A stretch of DNA of 64,000 nt, taken from NCBI GenBank assembly GCA_963847085.1, contig CAWJYO010000005.1, positions 82,843 to 146,842 on the forward strand, written 5' to 3'. Position numbers and translations under genes: made by a program. How positions within the stretch are numbered: the first letter of the stretch is position 1; the number at the start of each line of letters is the position of its first letter. Under the pieces are notes generated by a model. It was not told where the DNA came from. It ran no database searches and was given only the letters and a program-made list of their open reading frames with translations. Source of the stretch: Ilyomonas sp963847085 (GTDB lineage: Bacteria > Bacteroidota > Bacteroidia > Chitinophagales > Chitinophagaceae). Shown one piece after another: positions 54,054-61,871 of this stretch.

Positions 54054-54449
54054 ATGAATCAGTCTTATGAAGGGGTAACTCTTGGCGAGTTCCCGACACT
54101 TTTCCCTGACGAGTCCTTTGAAGTCTCTTATGAAATTGACGGAGGAGAACAACACCTTGTAGTCGTTCAATGGATGGGTGAAGGAAAGGGAGTGGCGCCA
54201 GGCTATTATGTGTTTGAAGGTAAGGAATACACGGACCAGACCGAGTATCAAACCATTTCTCCCGAAGAATTGTCTTCTCTCACAGATGAACAATTGCAAG
54301 GCATTTTCCCTGACGAGAAAGAGCTCGATCCCTCTGAAGCCGTCCGCGTGATTGAACACATAGCGGGTTTCGGCTGGACAGAAAGGGGCAAAGGAAAAAC
54401 GGAACATTCAGAAGCCATTGGTAAAGTAATTGAGAAGGTTTTCTCCTAA
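54054..54449 (+). CDS. Acidic cytoplasmic protein, function unknown
   Basis: A 131-residue protein without signal or helix. It has beta-rich acidic sequence (FEVSYEIDGGEQHLVVVQWMGEGKG) and helices at the end (SEAVRVIEHIAGFGWTERGKG). No domain recognised. It starts the SRAP operon, 9 bases before the next gene, and may help in DNA repair. Confidence 0.65.
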   Translation: MNQSYEGVTLGEFPTLFPDESFEVSYEIDGGEQHLVVVQWMGEGKGVAPGYYVFEGKEYTDQTEYQTISPEELSSLTDEQLQGIFPDEKELDPSEAVRVIEHIAGFGWTERGKGKTEHSEAIGKVIEKVFS

Positions 54450-54458
54450 CTTTATCTA

Positions 54459-55295
54459 ATGTGCAGAAATAAGGGCTATACACCGGACAAAGAGCAACAC
54501 ATCACTCGATGGGAGATTGATAGCAGTAAGAGTTATGAAGATGCTTACGCTACTTCTTACATGCAACCTGCTTTAACGGCAGGCATTCCCATTATCCTGC
54601 GTAACAAAGAAGGCAACAACATTTCTGCAGATGCGTTCTGGGGCATTCTGCCACCCTGGAAACACACCTTCAAAGAAGCTGTTGTTGCCGCTTCTAACCT
54701 TGTTAATATCCGTTCTGAAACGGTGTATGAATCGAAGCTCTATGCACCGTTACTAAAGAAGAAACAAAGGTGTTTGATTCCCTGCTCTTATTACTTTGAG
54801 CACCACCATTTTGATAAGTACAACAAGAAAACAGGCGAACCCTTAAAGGGGAAGGTGAGTGTGCCTTTTCTTGTGAAAGTGGCCCGCAGACCTTTGTTTG
54901 CAGTGCCTGCTTTGTATTCACATTGGTATGATAAAGAAAACAAAACGAACATTATCACCTACAGCATGTTTACCATTGTTGCCAATGATTTGCTCACTGC
55001 GGTGCATAATGGTGGCGATAATCCTTACCGTATGCCGCTTGTTATTGACCACGAGATGGAAGAACGATGGTTGAACCCGGACAGCACAGAAGCAGACATC
55101 AACGATATTTTAAATTACCAGGTTCATTCAGATGCGTTGCGTACGTATGCCGTTGCACCCTTAACAGGTAAGCAAGCAAAAGAGGGCGAAGCCATCACTG
55201 AAGAAGAAGCATGGCCTGAATACAAAGCAGAGATTGAAGAAATTAAAAATGCAGGAAAGCAAACGGCACAGATAAATACGTTGCAGCCGGTTTAA
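54459..55295 (+). CDS. SRAP/HMCES-family abasic-site protein
   Basis: A 278-residue protein beginning MCRNKG, where the Cys at position 2 is the residue that cross-links to abasic DNA. NLVNIRSETV is the Asn/Arg box, IPCSYYFEHHH the Glu box and VHNGGDNPYRMPLVI the His and RMP box. The set is complete, so it should protect abasic sites at replication forks. It is longer than YedK (about 220) because of a C-terminal extension. Its stop overlaps the convergent small gene by 4 bases. Confidence 0.92.
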   Translation: MCRNKGYTPDKEQHITRWEIDSSKSYEDAYATSYMQPALTAGIPIILRNKEGNNISADAFWGILPPWKHTFKEAVVAASNLVNIRSETVYESKLYAPLLKKKQRCLIPCSYYFEHHHFDKYNKKTGEPLKGKVSVPFLVKVARRPLFAVPALYSHWYDKENKTNIITYSMFTIVANDLLTAVHNGGDNPYRMPLVIDHEMEERWLNPDSTEADINDILNYQVHSDALRTYAVAPLTGKQAKEGEAITEEEAWPEYKAEIEEIKNAGKQTAQINTLQPV

Positions 55296-55474
55296 TTTTC
55301 GTGGACTACCTTGCATTCATCTTTCTTAATTAGTCGGGTGATATGCGGTTCTGGTTTTTCTGTCAATTCCCAATAAGCATCATCTTTTTCATATGGAATA
55401 ACCTCAAACACTTCTCCAATTTTATTGTAATACCAACTGTTTATATGCTTTGACTGTGTTATTTCTACTTTCAT
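55292..55474 (-). CDS. Small protein of 60 residues, function unknown
   Basis: A soluble, mixed-charge protein (MKVEITQSKHINSWYYNKIGEVFEVI, ending LIKKDECKVVHEN). The GEVFEV and WEL parts suggest a small beta barrel. It lies at the end of the minus-strand umuDC operon, 19 bases after the 171-residue gene, and may be part of it. Confidence 0.55.
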   Translation of the reverse strand: MKVEITQSKHINSWYYNKIGEVFEVIPYEKDDAYWELTEKPEPHITRLIKKDECKVVHEN

Positions 55475-55493
55475 AATTGTTCCGTTTCCAATA

Positions 55494-56009
55494 CTACATT
55501 TTCTCTAACTCCTCAAGGCTCACCATCACAAACTGTTTTCCGTAAGTAAGCTTTAGCATCGGCTCACCCATTACTGTTTCAAAGTGCGCATCAACCGCAT
55601 TGTGCTCGCGTATTATCCAATCAGGTTTATTCTTACGAATCCATGCCCTGTATTTATCACGGTAATGCCGGAAGATAAACATGTCAATAAAGGGTAAATT
55701 GAACGTTAAAGAGATGAATGGAACAAATGGAGTATTACCATTGCAAAGGTTGATTAATCGCGCAAGGTGGGTTTTGTTGTCTATATTCACTCTTGCTGCC
55801 AGTTTATCCTTCTGAAGCTTGTTGAAATGTTGATTGGCTTCCAGTCTGTCTTTATAAGGACTGAAAAGAATCGCTGTTTTGCTATGATCCAATTCTAACT
55901 GCCCGCGTTTGTAAGATTGCGAAACCCAAAACAGGCTGCCATTGTAGGCAAGTTTTGAAATGTGCTGTGGTTCTAATTTCCGATACGGTTGTAAGATAGA
56001 TTGTGTCAT
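55494..56009 (-). CDS. Conserved partner protein of umuDC, function unknown
   Basis: A 171-residue soluble protein with no recognised domain. Central part FNLPFIDMFIFRHYRDKYRAWIRKNKPDWIIREHNAVDAHFETVMGEPMLKLTYGKQFVMVSLEELEKM. It overlaps umuC by 4 bases, so its expression is tied to the Y-family polymerase. I recall similar genes after umuC in other Bacteroidota. Function unknown. Confidence 0.72.
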   Translation of the reverse strand: MTQSILQPYRKLEPQHISKLAYNGSLFWVSQSYKRGQLELDHSKTAILFSPYKDRLEANQHFNKLQKDKLAARVNIDNKTHLARLINLCNGNTPFVPFISLTFNLPFIDMFIFRHYRDKYRAWIRKNKPDWIIREHNAVDAHFETVMGEPMLKLTYGKQFVMVSLEELEKM

Positions 56010-57268
56010 TGTATGGTTCTTAGTTCATTAATATTGGTGGTATAGCGCAAGGAAAGATTGTCGCAACGCAGGGCAAAAGGTTTGGTAAAGCCCTGTGCAG
56101 CGGTACGCACAAAGTCTCTTTTACCCATGCCGAAATTGATCTTATCCATTGCTTTATTTAAGGCGTCTTTCTTTGAAGTATCGTTATTTCCAAAAAGTGT
56201 GTTTTGCACAGCACCGGCAGGTACTAAGTCCATCACCATGCAGCCACACTTCACGTAATTGTGATTCGATTTAAAGATAATGTCAAGTGCTTTTCTTGCA
56301 TATTGAACAAGGGTTCCGGTGTCGTTGGTAGCTCTTTCCAGTTTTATTTTTATTGAACCGCAATATTGTTTGTCTTGCTGGCGGTGGCCGTTGGTATGAA
56401 GAAATACTTCCAATGATTTTGCACAACTGTTTTGTCTTCTTAACTTCTCGGCACATCGTGCCGTATAAGTGCAAAGAGCAAGGCTGATATCTTTCTTTTC
56501 TGTAAGTAGTTTACCAAAGCTTCTACTTGTGCAGATATTCTTTTTAGCAGGCGTTTCAAACTCCCATTCAATGGAAGGATTCCCTTTCAGTTCGTTGAGC
56601 AATCTTGCACCCACTACCGTCATTTTATCGCGGATAAAATCATCCGGTGCATGGAGTAAATCATAAGCAGTATGAAAGCCATTGTCATGTAGCATCTTCG
56701 CATACTGACTGCCAACACCCCAAATGTTTTCCACTTCTGTAAACTGAAGTATGGCATCCAGCTTATCCTGTGTATCAGCATGATAAACGCCTATCTCACG
56801 GTGTTTTTTCTTCGTATAGCGGTTGGCCATTTTAGCCAAGGTTTTGGTAGGAGCAATACCGATTGAAACAGGTATTCCGGTATGTTGCTTTACTATGCGT
56901 TTAATCTTAGCTCCTAAGTCAAAGAGATTGTGATGCGGCATATCGTGCATGTCCAGAAAAGCTTCATCTATGCTATACAACTCCAAGCGTGGTACAAAAG
57001 TGCTGGCAGTTTTCATTACCCGGTTGCTCATGCTTCCATATAGGGTATAGTTACTTGAACGCACAATAACACCATGGTCTTTGAAGAAATCGCGCATCTG
57101 GAACTCAAGGGCACCCATTGGTATGCCCAATGCCTTTGCTTCTTCGCTTCTTGAAACGGCACAGCCATCGTTATTACTCAACACAATTACCGGCTTGTTA
57201 TCCCAATCTGGACGAAAGACACGCTCACAGGAAACATAAAAGTTATTACAGTCCATCAAAGCGTACAT
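56006..57268 (-). CDS. umuC: Y-family DNA polymerase, UmuC-like
   Basis: From the ATG at 57268 (MYALMDCNNFYVSCERVF) the protein has about 420 residues, as in UmuC. The two metal-binding acids lie in LMDCNNFYVSCE and YSIDEAFLDM. GVGSQYAKMLHDNGFHTAYDLL is the HhH thumb and the C-terminus carries a little-finger domain. It should copy past DNA lesions with UmuD'. The start overlaps umuD by 23 bases, and a farther start at 57322 would lie deeper inside umuD. Confidence 0.9.
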   Translation of the reverse strand: MYALMDCNNFYVSCERVFRPDWDNKPVIVLSNNDGCAVSRSEEAKALGIPMGALEFQMRDFFKDHGVIVRSSNYTLYGSMSNRVMKTASTFVPRLELYSIDEAFLDMHDMPHHNLFDLGAKIKRIVKQHTGIPVSIGIAPTKTLAKMANRYTKKKHREIGVYHADTQDKLDAILQFTEVENIWGVGSQYAKMLHDNGFHTAYDLLHAPDDFIRDKMTVVGARLLNELKGNPSIEWEFETPAKKNICTSRSFGKLLTEKKDISLALCTYTARCAEKLRRQNSCAKSLEVFLHTNGHRQQDKQYCGSIKIKLERATNDTGTLVQYARKALDIIFKSNHNYVKCGCMVMDLVPAGAVQNTLFGNNDTSKKDALNKAMDKINFGMGKRDFVRTAAQGFTKPFALRCDNLSLRYTTNINELRTIQ

Positions 57269-57707
57269 AAGAGGTTGGTTTGAGTGAATGAATAACATGA
57301 ATGACAACACCCCAGACTTCAAAGCGCATATCTTCTCTTACTTCGATGGGCTGGTATTTTTTATTGGCAGGAAGAAGAAAGCATTTGTCCCCTTCGCGCT
57401 TCAGATATTTTATTGTAAGGTCTGCATCCAGAATGGCAACAATGATGTCCATGTTGTTAGGTTTAATGCTTCTATCAACAACAATCCACGCGCCTGGTGG
57501 AATGTGCGCTTCAATCATACTGTCACCGGCAACAGCCATGAGAAACGTTGCCAGCTTGTTTTTGATAAGAGTTTCATCCAGTGAAATCTCGTCCTCCATA
57601 TAATCCAATGCCGGCGAAGGAAAGCCTGTTGTAGCCATCCCATTCAACTCGGAGATTGGGATAATCGGAGCTTTACCTTTTAGTTGGTAGTAAGTAAGTC
57701 GCTCCAT
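57246..57707 (-). CDS. umuD: UmuD-like S24 peptidase
   Basis: A 153-residue protein with the S24 catalytic Ser in MAVAGDSMIEAHIPPGAWIVVDRS and Lys in LTIKYLKRE. The N-terminal arm with the cleavage region is TTGFPSPALDYMEDEI, close to the E. coli UmuD GFPSPAQDY around its Cys-Gly cut (here Thr-Gly). It should self-cleave when RecA filaments form and become the polymerase partner. A strong dyad operator lies directly upstream. Confidence 0.9.
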   Translation of the reverse strand: MERLTYYQLKGKAPIIPISELNGMATTGFPSPALDYMEDEISLDETLIKNKLATFLMAVAGDSMIEAHIPPGAWIVVDRSIKPNNMDIIVAILDADLTIKYLKREGDKCFLLPANKKYQPIEVREDMRFEVWGVVIHVIHSLKPTSYVRFDGL

Positions 57708-57710
57708 AAT

Positions 57711-57749
57711 ACTAAATATGTTAGCAAAGTAAACGCTAAAATATTTAGT
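57711..57749. promoter_or_regulatory. Nested dyad operator upstream of umuDC
   Basis: ACTAAATAT (57711-57719) pairs with ATATTTAGT (57741-57749), and inside them TTAGC (57721-57725) pairs with GCTAA (57735-57739). Both have their centre at 57730, 3 bases before the umuD ATG at the left edge. A dimeric repressor of the SOS type could bind here. Confidence 0.65.
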
Positions 57750-58090
57750 TAAACAAATTTTGTGAATAAGTAAGGTAAAGTATAGTTAAGCAGAATAAAA
57801 AAGCCGCTGGGCGAAACAGCAGCTAAATATTGAAATCATCTTCTTTATGAGATACCAAAAGTATGTTGTTTACTAAAGCCTTTGTTTACTAAAGCGCATT
57901 CTAAGGTTTTTCTAATCTCTTTTTAATTTTGTATCCTATTAACTTCATGCAGTATGCATGAGTTTGTTTTGGTTAACGCCCTGTCTTTTCCATCCTTTCT
58001 GCTCTAATGCCTGTAACACAAAGTTTCAACATCTGTGAAATTATTTGGGGCATCGTAAATGAAGCTTGCACTGCCATGAATAAATGATAT
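57750..58090. other. Intergenic region without recognised gene
   Basis: About 340 bases. A direct repeat (TGTTTACTAAAGC twice near 57862-57893) is visible. No gene or terminator is clear. Confidence 0.4.
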
Positions 58091-60022
58091 TTATCTTGCC
58101 AGAAGCATTTGTTTTGTATCCATTAGTTTGCCATCTACCATAAGCGAGTATTGATAAGAACCTGCCGCAAGGGTAGAAGTTTCCACTTGCATGCTGCCCC
58201 AATTACTGCCGTTTAAAGAAACCGTTTTCAGTGTTTTGCCGCTTTTATCCGTAATCACAACCGATGCTTTTGAGTAGCTGACCGGCAAAGTATAACTAAT
58301 GGTAGTGGAATTGCCAAACGGATTGGGCACATTCTGAAGCAAAGCAGCAGAAGATAAGATGACCGTTTGTGAAGTTGCATCTACAGGAGTTCCTGTATGT
58401 GTACCATTCAATACAACCGACTTTAGTTGTGCAATATCATTGTGCATGCTTGCCAGTTCGTTTTTAAGGGAATCATTTTGCTTGCTCAATTCCTGCACCG
58501 CTTTTACCAGTGGCACTACAAATTCGCTATAACTTAAACCATACAGATCTTTGTCATTTTCAGGATGATGCACACCACTAAAATCATAGTTCAGCTTCTT
58601 TGCAGCGGCTTCTACTTCCTGGGCTACGAAACCGGTGTACAGTATTTTTTCTTTAGCATTCATGCCATTTTCATCTATTTTATCCTCTGTGTTTTTATCT
58701 GTTGCTGAAACCTCTTTACTGCGTTGGTTAAGCATGGCGGTTACACCTGTTAACTGGTTAGCAGTATGTATGTCATAATTGTAAGTTACAGGTCGCAATG
58801 TATTGATAAAGGCAAGCCCTGGTACGTTTTCTTTTACGTTCTTTTTTACACGTCCGTCAGAAATATCTGTATAAGGTGCATAGGCTTCTATAGCCGTTAT
58901 ACTACTATTACCCAACATTATCTGGTTGCTGGCAGTGGCATAAGCAAAATAACCAAGTGCAGATGCATTGGTTAAATTGCCTGAACTGACATTGGCAGCA
59001 TAACCAATAGCTGTATTACCGCTTCCTGTTGTATTGAAGTTGATGGCACCAACGCCGATGCCGGTATTGTAATTGCCGGTCGTATTCTCATAAAGGGCGC
59101 TAAGTCCTGCGGCAACATTGGAATTGCCTGTTGTATTGGAAATAAGTGCCCAAAAACCAATGCCAGTGTTATCATCTCCTGTAGTATTCGTATAAAGTGA
59201 CTGGAAACCTGTAGCCGTATTAGCAGATCCTGTAGTACTGCTAAACAGTGCCTTACTGCCAATGGCTATGTTTGGGTAAGAAGTAGCTGCGGTATTGGAA
59301 TACAAAGCCGAATCGCCAATAGCAATCAACTGATAGCCGCTTGTATTGCTGTAGAGAGCATGGCTTCCTACCGCTACATTGGAATAGCCTGAATTATCGG
59401 AAAGCAGTGCTTTATGACCAATTGCTACGTTTGCCTGTCCTACAGTATTATTGTTCAGAGCCTGATAACCTACCGCAGTATTCAGCCTTGTGCCTGTACC
59501 ACCGCTGTTGCCCAAAGCAATGCTTTGGTTGGGTACGTTGTACCTGAGTACCGGATCGCCTCCAAGGCGATAGACACCTGAATCAATGGCAATGTCTCCT
59601 TTTACCTGCAGTTTATAGATTGGACTTGTATTGCCTAAACCTGTGTTGCCAAACACATACAAACCACTTGATGGTGGCGTTACATTTGAGCCCAGGGCTG
59701 TGCCACCATTGGCAGCCACAAGCAGTTTGGTAACGCCACTGATCTGTGCCCGAAAGGCGTTCTCACCGCTGGCGCTGTTAACATGCAGCCGGTCTTGCGG
59801 CGACATCACACCAATGCCTACCCTGCCATTGGCAGAATCAATGTACATGCGTTGTACATTGCTGGTGAAGAAATGAAGGCTGATGCTGTTGGTGGTACCC
59901 AGTTTGCTGGTGCCTGCTGCATTGTTGTTGCCGGAAGTGCTCCAGTAAGGAGAACCATTTTGTGCTGTAGCAGCACCAATGCATAAGCTCATGGCTACTG
60001 CATAAGTAAATACTCTTTTCAT
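58091..60022 (-). CDS. Surface protein with head repeats, S74 chaperone and T9SS domain
   Basis: A 643-residue protein. Signal peptide MKRVFTYAVAMSLCIGAATAQ, then repeats of the form NNTVGQANVAIGHKAL / TGNSNVAAGLSAL (about 185-345), as in YadA-like head domains. Next comes a peptidase S74 intramolecular chaperone (SDGRVKKNVKENVPGLAFINTLRPVTYNYD, about 388-500), a coiled coil and a T9SS sorting domain (LLQNVPNPFGNSTTISYTLP to the end). S74 domains usually release themselves after trimer folding. It is probably a trimeric surface fibre. Confidence 0.82.
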   Translation of the reverse strand: MKRVFTYAVAMSLCIGAATAQNGSPYWSTSGNNNAAGTSKLGTTNSISLHFFTSNVQRMYIDSANGRVGIGVMSPQDRLHVNSASGENAFRAQISGVTKLLVAANGGTALGSNVTPPSSGLYVFGNTGLGNTSPIYKLQVKGDIAIDSGVYRLGGDPVLRYNVPNQSIALGNSGGTGTRLNTAVGYQALNNNTVGQANVAIGHKALLSDNSGYSNVAVGSHALYSNTSGYQLIAIGDSALYSNTAATSYPNIAIGSKALFSSTTGSANTATGFQSLYTNTTGDDNTGIGFWALISNTTGNSNVAAGLSALYENTTGNYNTGIGVGAINFNTTGSGNTAIGYAANVSSGNLTNASALGYFAYATASNQIMLGNSSITAIEAYAPYTDISDGRVKKNVKENVPGLAFINTLRPVTYNYDIHTANQLTGVTAMLNQRSKEVSATDKNTEDKIDENGMNAKEKILYTGFVAQEVEAAAKKLNYDFSGVHHPENDKDLYGLSYSEFVVPLVKAVQELSKQNDSLKNELASMHNDIAQLKSVVLNGTHTGTPVDATSQTVILSSAALLQNVPNPFGNSTTISYTLPVSYSKASVVITDKSGKTLKTVSLNGSNWGSMQVETSTLAAGSYQYSLMVDGKLMDTKQMLLAR

Positions 60023-60160
60023 AGTTGGGATATTAATTGTTATGAATGGATGAAAGGATACCTGAATGGGAGAACGAAGCTACTTGTTTTTCCCAATCCC
60101 TTTTTGATGGGTTTGCTACACAAATAGTGTACTGCGAAAGCAGCATTTGATTTTGGTGAA

Positions 60161-60187
60161 AAGACCTGTCTTTATGGACGGGTCTTT
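60161..60187. terminator. Hairpin terminator
   Basis: AAGACCTGTC and GGACGGGTCTT form a stem with a short loop and T residues on both sides. It lies 14 bases beyond the stop of the minus-strand OB-fold gene and can end its transcript. It may also serve the plus strand. Confidence 0.65.
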
Positions 60188-60200
60188 TTATTCTTTATAT

Positions 60201-60572
60201 TTATTGCTTTCGCTCTATTTGCTTCTCATTATCTACCACAATTTCAGGTTTGCCTTTGTAGTCTTTAACCATGCCTGTAACACAGATATTCTTTCCTTCT
60301 AAAGTTGATAACTGGTAAGGCAACTTGCTTGCAGCATCTTTAAATACGACCACCGTAAAAGCGTTGTTTGGATATTTGCCACCCATGTTTAAGAAAGTGA
60401 CTTTATCTGTAGTATGTGTTCCGGTTACTTCCCCGCATATGGTTACTTTCTTACCAACACTGTCTTTAGCTTGTTCTGGTTTGATGGTTTGTGAATCTGC
60501 CAGGAACGAAAACGCAACAAAAAGAAGTGAGAAGATGTATTTCCTGGTTGTGGTTTTAAGAAACCGAAGATA
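60201..60572 (-). CDS. Small secreted OB-fold-like protein, start not found
   Basis: The open frame reads KTTTRKYIFSLLFVAFSFLADSQT (a signal peptide) then EQAKDSVGKKVTICGEVTGTHTTDKVTFLNMGGKYPNNAFTVVVFKDAAS and LEGKNICVTGMVKDYKGKPEIVVDNEKQIE. This is an OB-fold pattern as in many small Bacteroidota periplasmic proteins. The signal peptide has no ATG before the upstream stop at 60573, so a rare start, a lost start or a sequence error must be assumed. The only ATG (60386) would remove half the domain. Confidence 0.7.
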   Translation of the reverse strand, partial: YLRFLKTTTRKYIFSLLFVAFSFLADSQTIKPEQAKDSVGKKVTICGEVTGTHTTDKVTFLNMGGKYPNNAFTVVVFKDAASKLPYQLSTLEGKNICVTGMVKDYKGKPEIVVDNEKQIERKQ

Positions 60573-60871
60573 TTAAAGATGTGTGGATTGGCAAACCTCA
60601 ACAATACGAAAAGGCGACATCCTTGGTCTTGATTATCAACCTTCATGCGTTCGCTCTTTGGTACTGTAGGTTCGTATATTATATTTGTTGGGCGCAATTA
60701 TAAGATTCGTGATTATTTACAAGTTTAAGGTTAGATAGCCAAAAGGAGTGCTTGACCAAACGACTTTGAATGTCACATTGAAGGTAGATGTCTCGATGGA
60801 GAAATTTAGATTGGCTGAAAACCCAAAGCGACAACTGGTATAGTTTCACAATTTGTAATAAAAGCTATACA

Positions 60872-61636
60872 ATGAAAAATAAAATACCATACGAGCAAAT
60901 TGAAAACGGAGCTCAGATCCTTCTGCTTTTGAGAGAAAATAATACGTGGGAAAAGTTATGCAACCAATATGAATATGTTTACCCTGATGACCTTATAAGC
61001 ACAGCTACAATGACGCTTCGCAATAAGTTGGTAAGCATGCGTGAGCTGGGACTAATTACTTTTAAGGACGAGGAAACTCCGTTTGGAAAGAAACCTGTCG
61101 GTGAAATTAATGAAACCGACCTTTGGTCAAAGATTCGCGTGGCCTTCGGTGGTATGAGTTTGTCAGAGACGGCAAAAATATCCCGGCACTCAAAAGGAAT
61201 GGCCATCGTTCCTTCTTTTGGTAGACCTAATAAACCCGAAGAAAAAATAGATGTTTTTGTGCTGATGCCATTCAAAACTGAATTGGAAAAAGTGTATACC
61301 AACCATATTAAAAAACTTGGAGAAGAATTAAAGCTTAATATTCGTCGTGGCGACGAAATATTCGTCGCAAGGCCTTTTATGGAAAAGGTTTGGAACGGCA
61401 TCTGTGCCGCTGAACTGATATTGGCCGACTGTACTGAACAGAATCCAAACGTTTTTTATGAAATAGGGATGACCCACACAGTTGGGAAGAAAGTAGTCCT
61501 CATCACAAGGTCAGAAAAGGACATTCCATCAGATATCCGGCATTTTGATTATATTCTCTACACATACGATCCCGAAGGAGTTGAGTTATTAATTAAAAGG
61601 CTAAAAGAGTTTATTACATCTCACTTTAGCCTTTGA
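60872..61636 (+). CDS. Nucleoside deoxyribosyltransferase/TIR-like protein with N-terminal winged helix
   Basis: From the ATG at 60872 (MKNKIPYEQIENGAQ) about 254 residues. The N-terminal part (to about 90) has a winged-helix look (LRNKLVSMRELGLITFKDEE). The C-terminal part (about 125-250) reads IDVFVLMPFKTELEKVYTNHIKKLGEELKL, MEKVWNGICAAELILADCTEQNPNVFYEIGMTHTVGKKVVLITRS, with the catalytic-type Glu in NVFYEIG. This core is shared by nucleoside 2-deoxyribosyltransferases and TIR-like NADases, many in defence genes. An ATG at 60788 is also open. The gene lies between GTTGGGCGC and GCGCACAAC (cassette-like ends). Confidence 0.72.
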   Translation: MKNKIPYEQIENGAQILLLLRENNTWEKLCNQYEYVYPDDLISTATMTLRNKLVSMRELGLITFKDEETPFGKKPVGEINETDLWSKIRVAFGGMSLSETAKISRHSKGMAIVPSFGRPNKPEEKIDVFVLMPFKTELEKVYTNHIKKLGEELKLNIRRGDEIFVARPFMEKVWNGICAAELILADCTEQNPNVFYEIGMTHTVGKKVVLITRSEKDIPSDIRHFDYILYTYDPEGVELLIKRLKEFITSHFSL

Positions 61637-61871
61637 TACCTAATTGCCATAGCCTCTCGCAACATTTACCTTGATGGGTTAATCGCCATATAATTGACAG
61701 TACTGCTGCCTAAAGGACAAACAGCGCACAACAAAAGCAATGCAGCAAGCGAAGCAGACACGGCGCAGTATCAGCAGTTTGGTCGGGGAAACATAGTAAG
61801 AATATCTTGCCACATACTGATCAGTTTAAATTCCTATTAGATTAGTAGGAATTTTTTATTTTGCTGCCGAT
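61637..61871. other. Intergenic region with a cassette-like core
   Basis: GCGCACAAC at 61724-61732 is complementary at 8 of 9 positions to GTTGGGCGC at 60687-60695. No clear fold-back arms follow. No gene is seen here. Confidence 0.35.
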
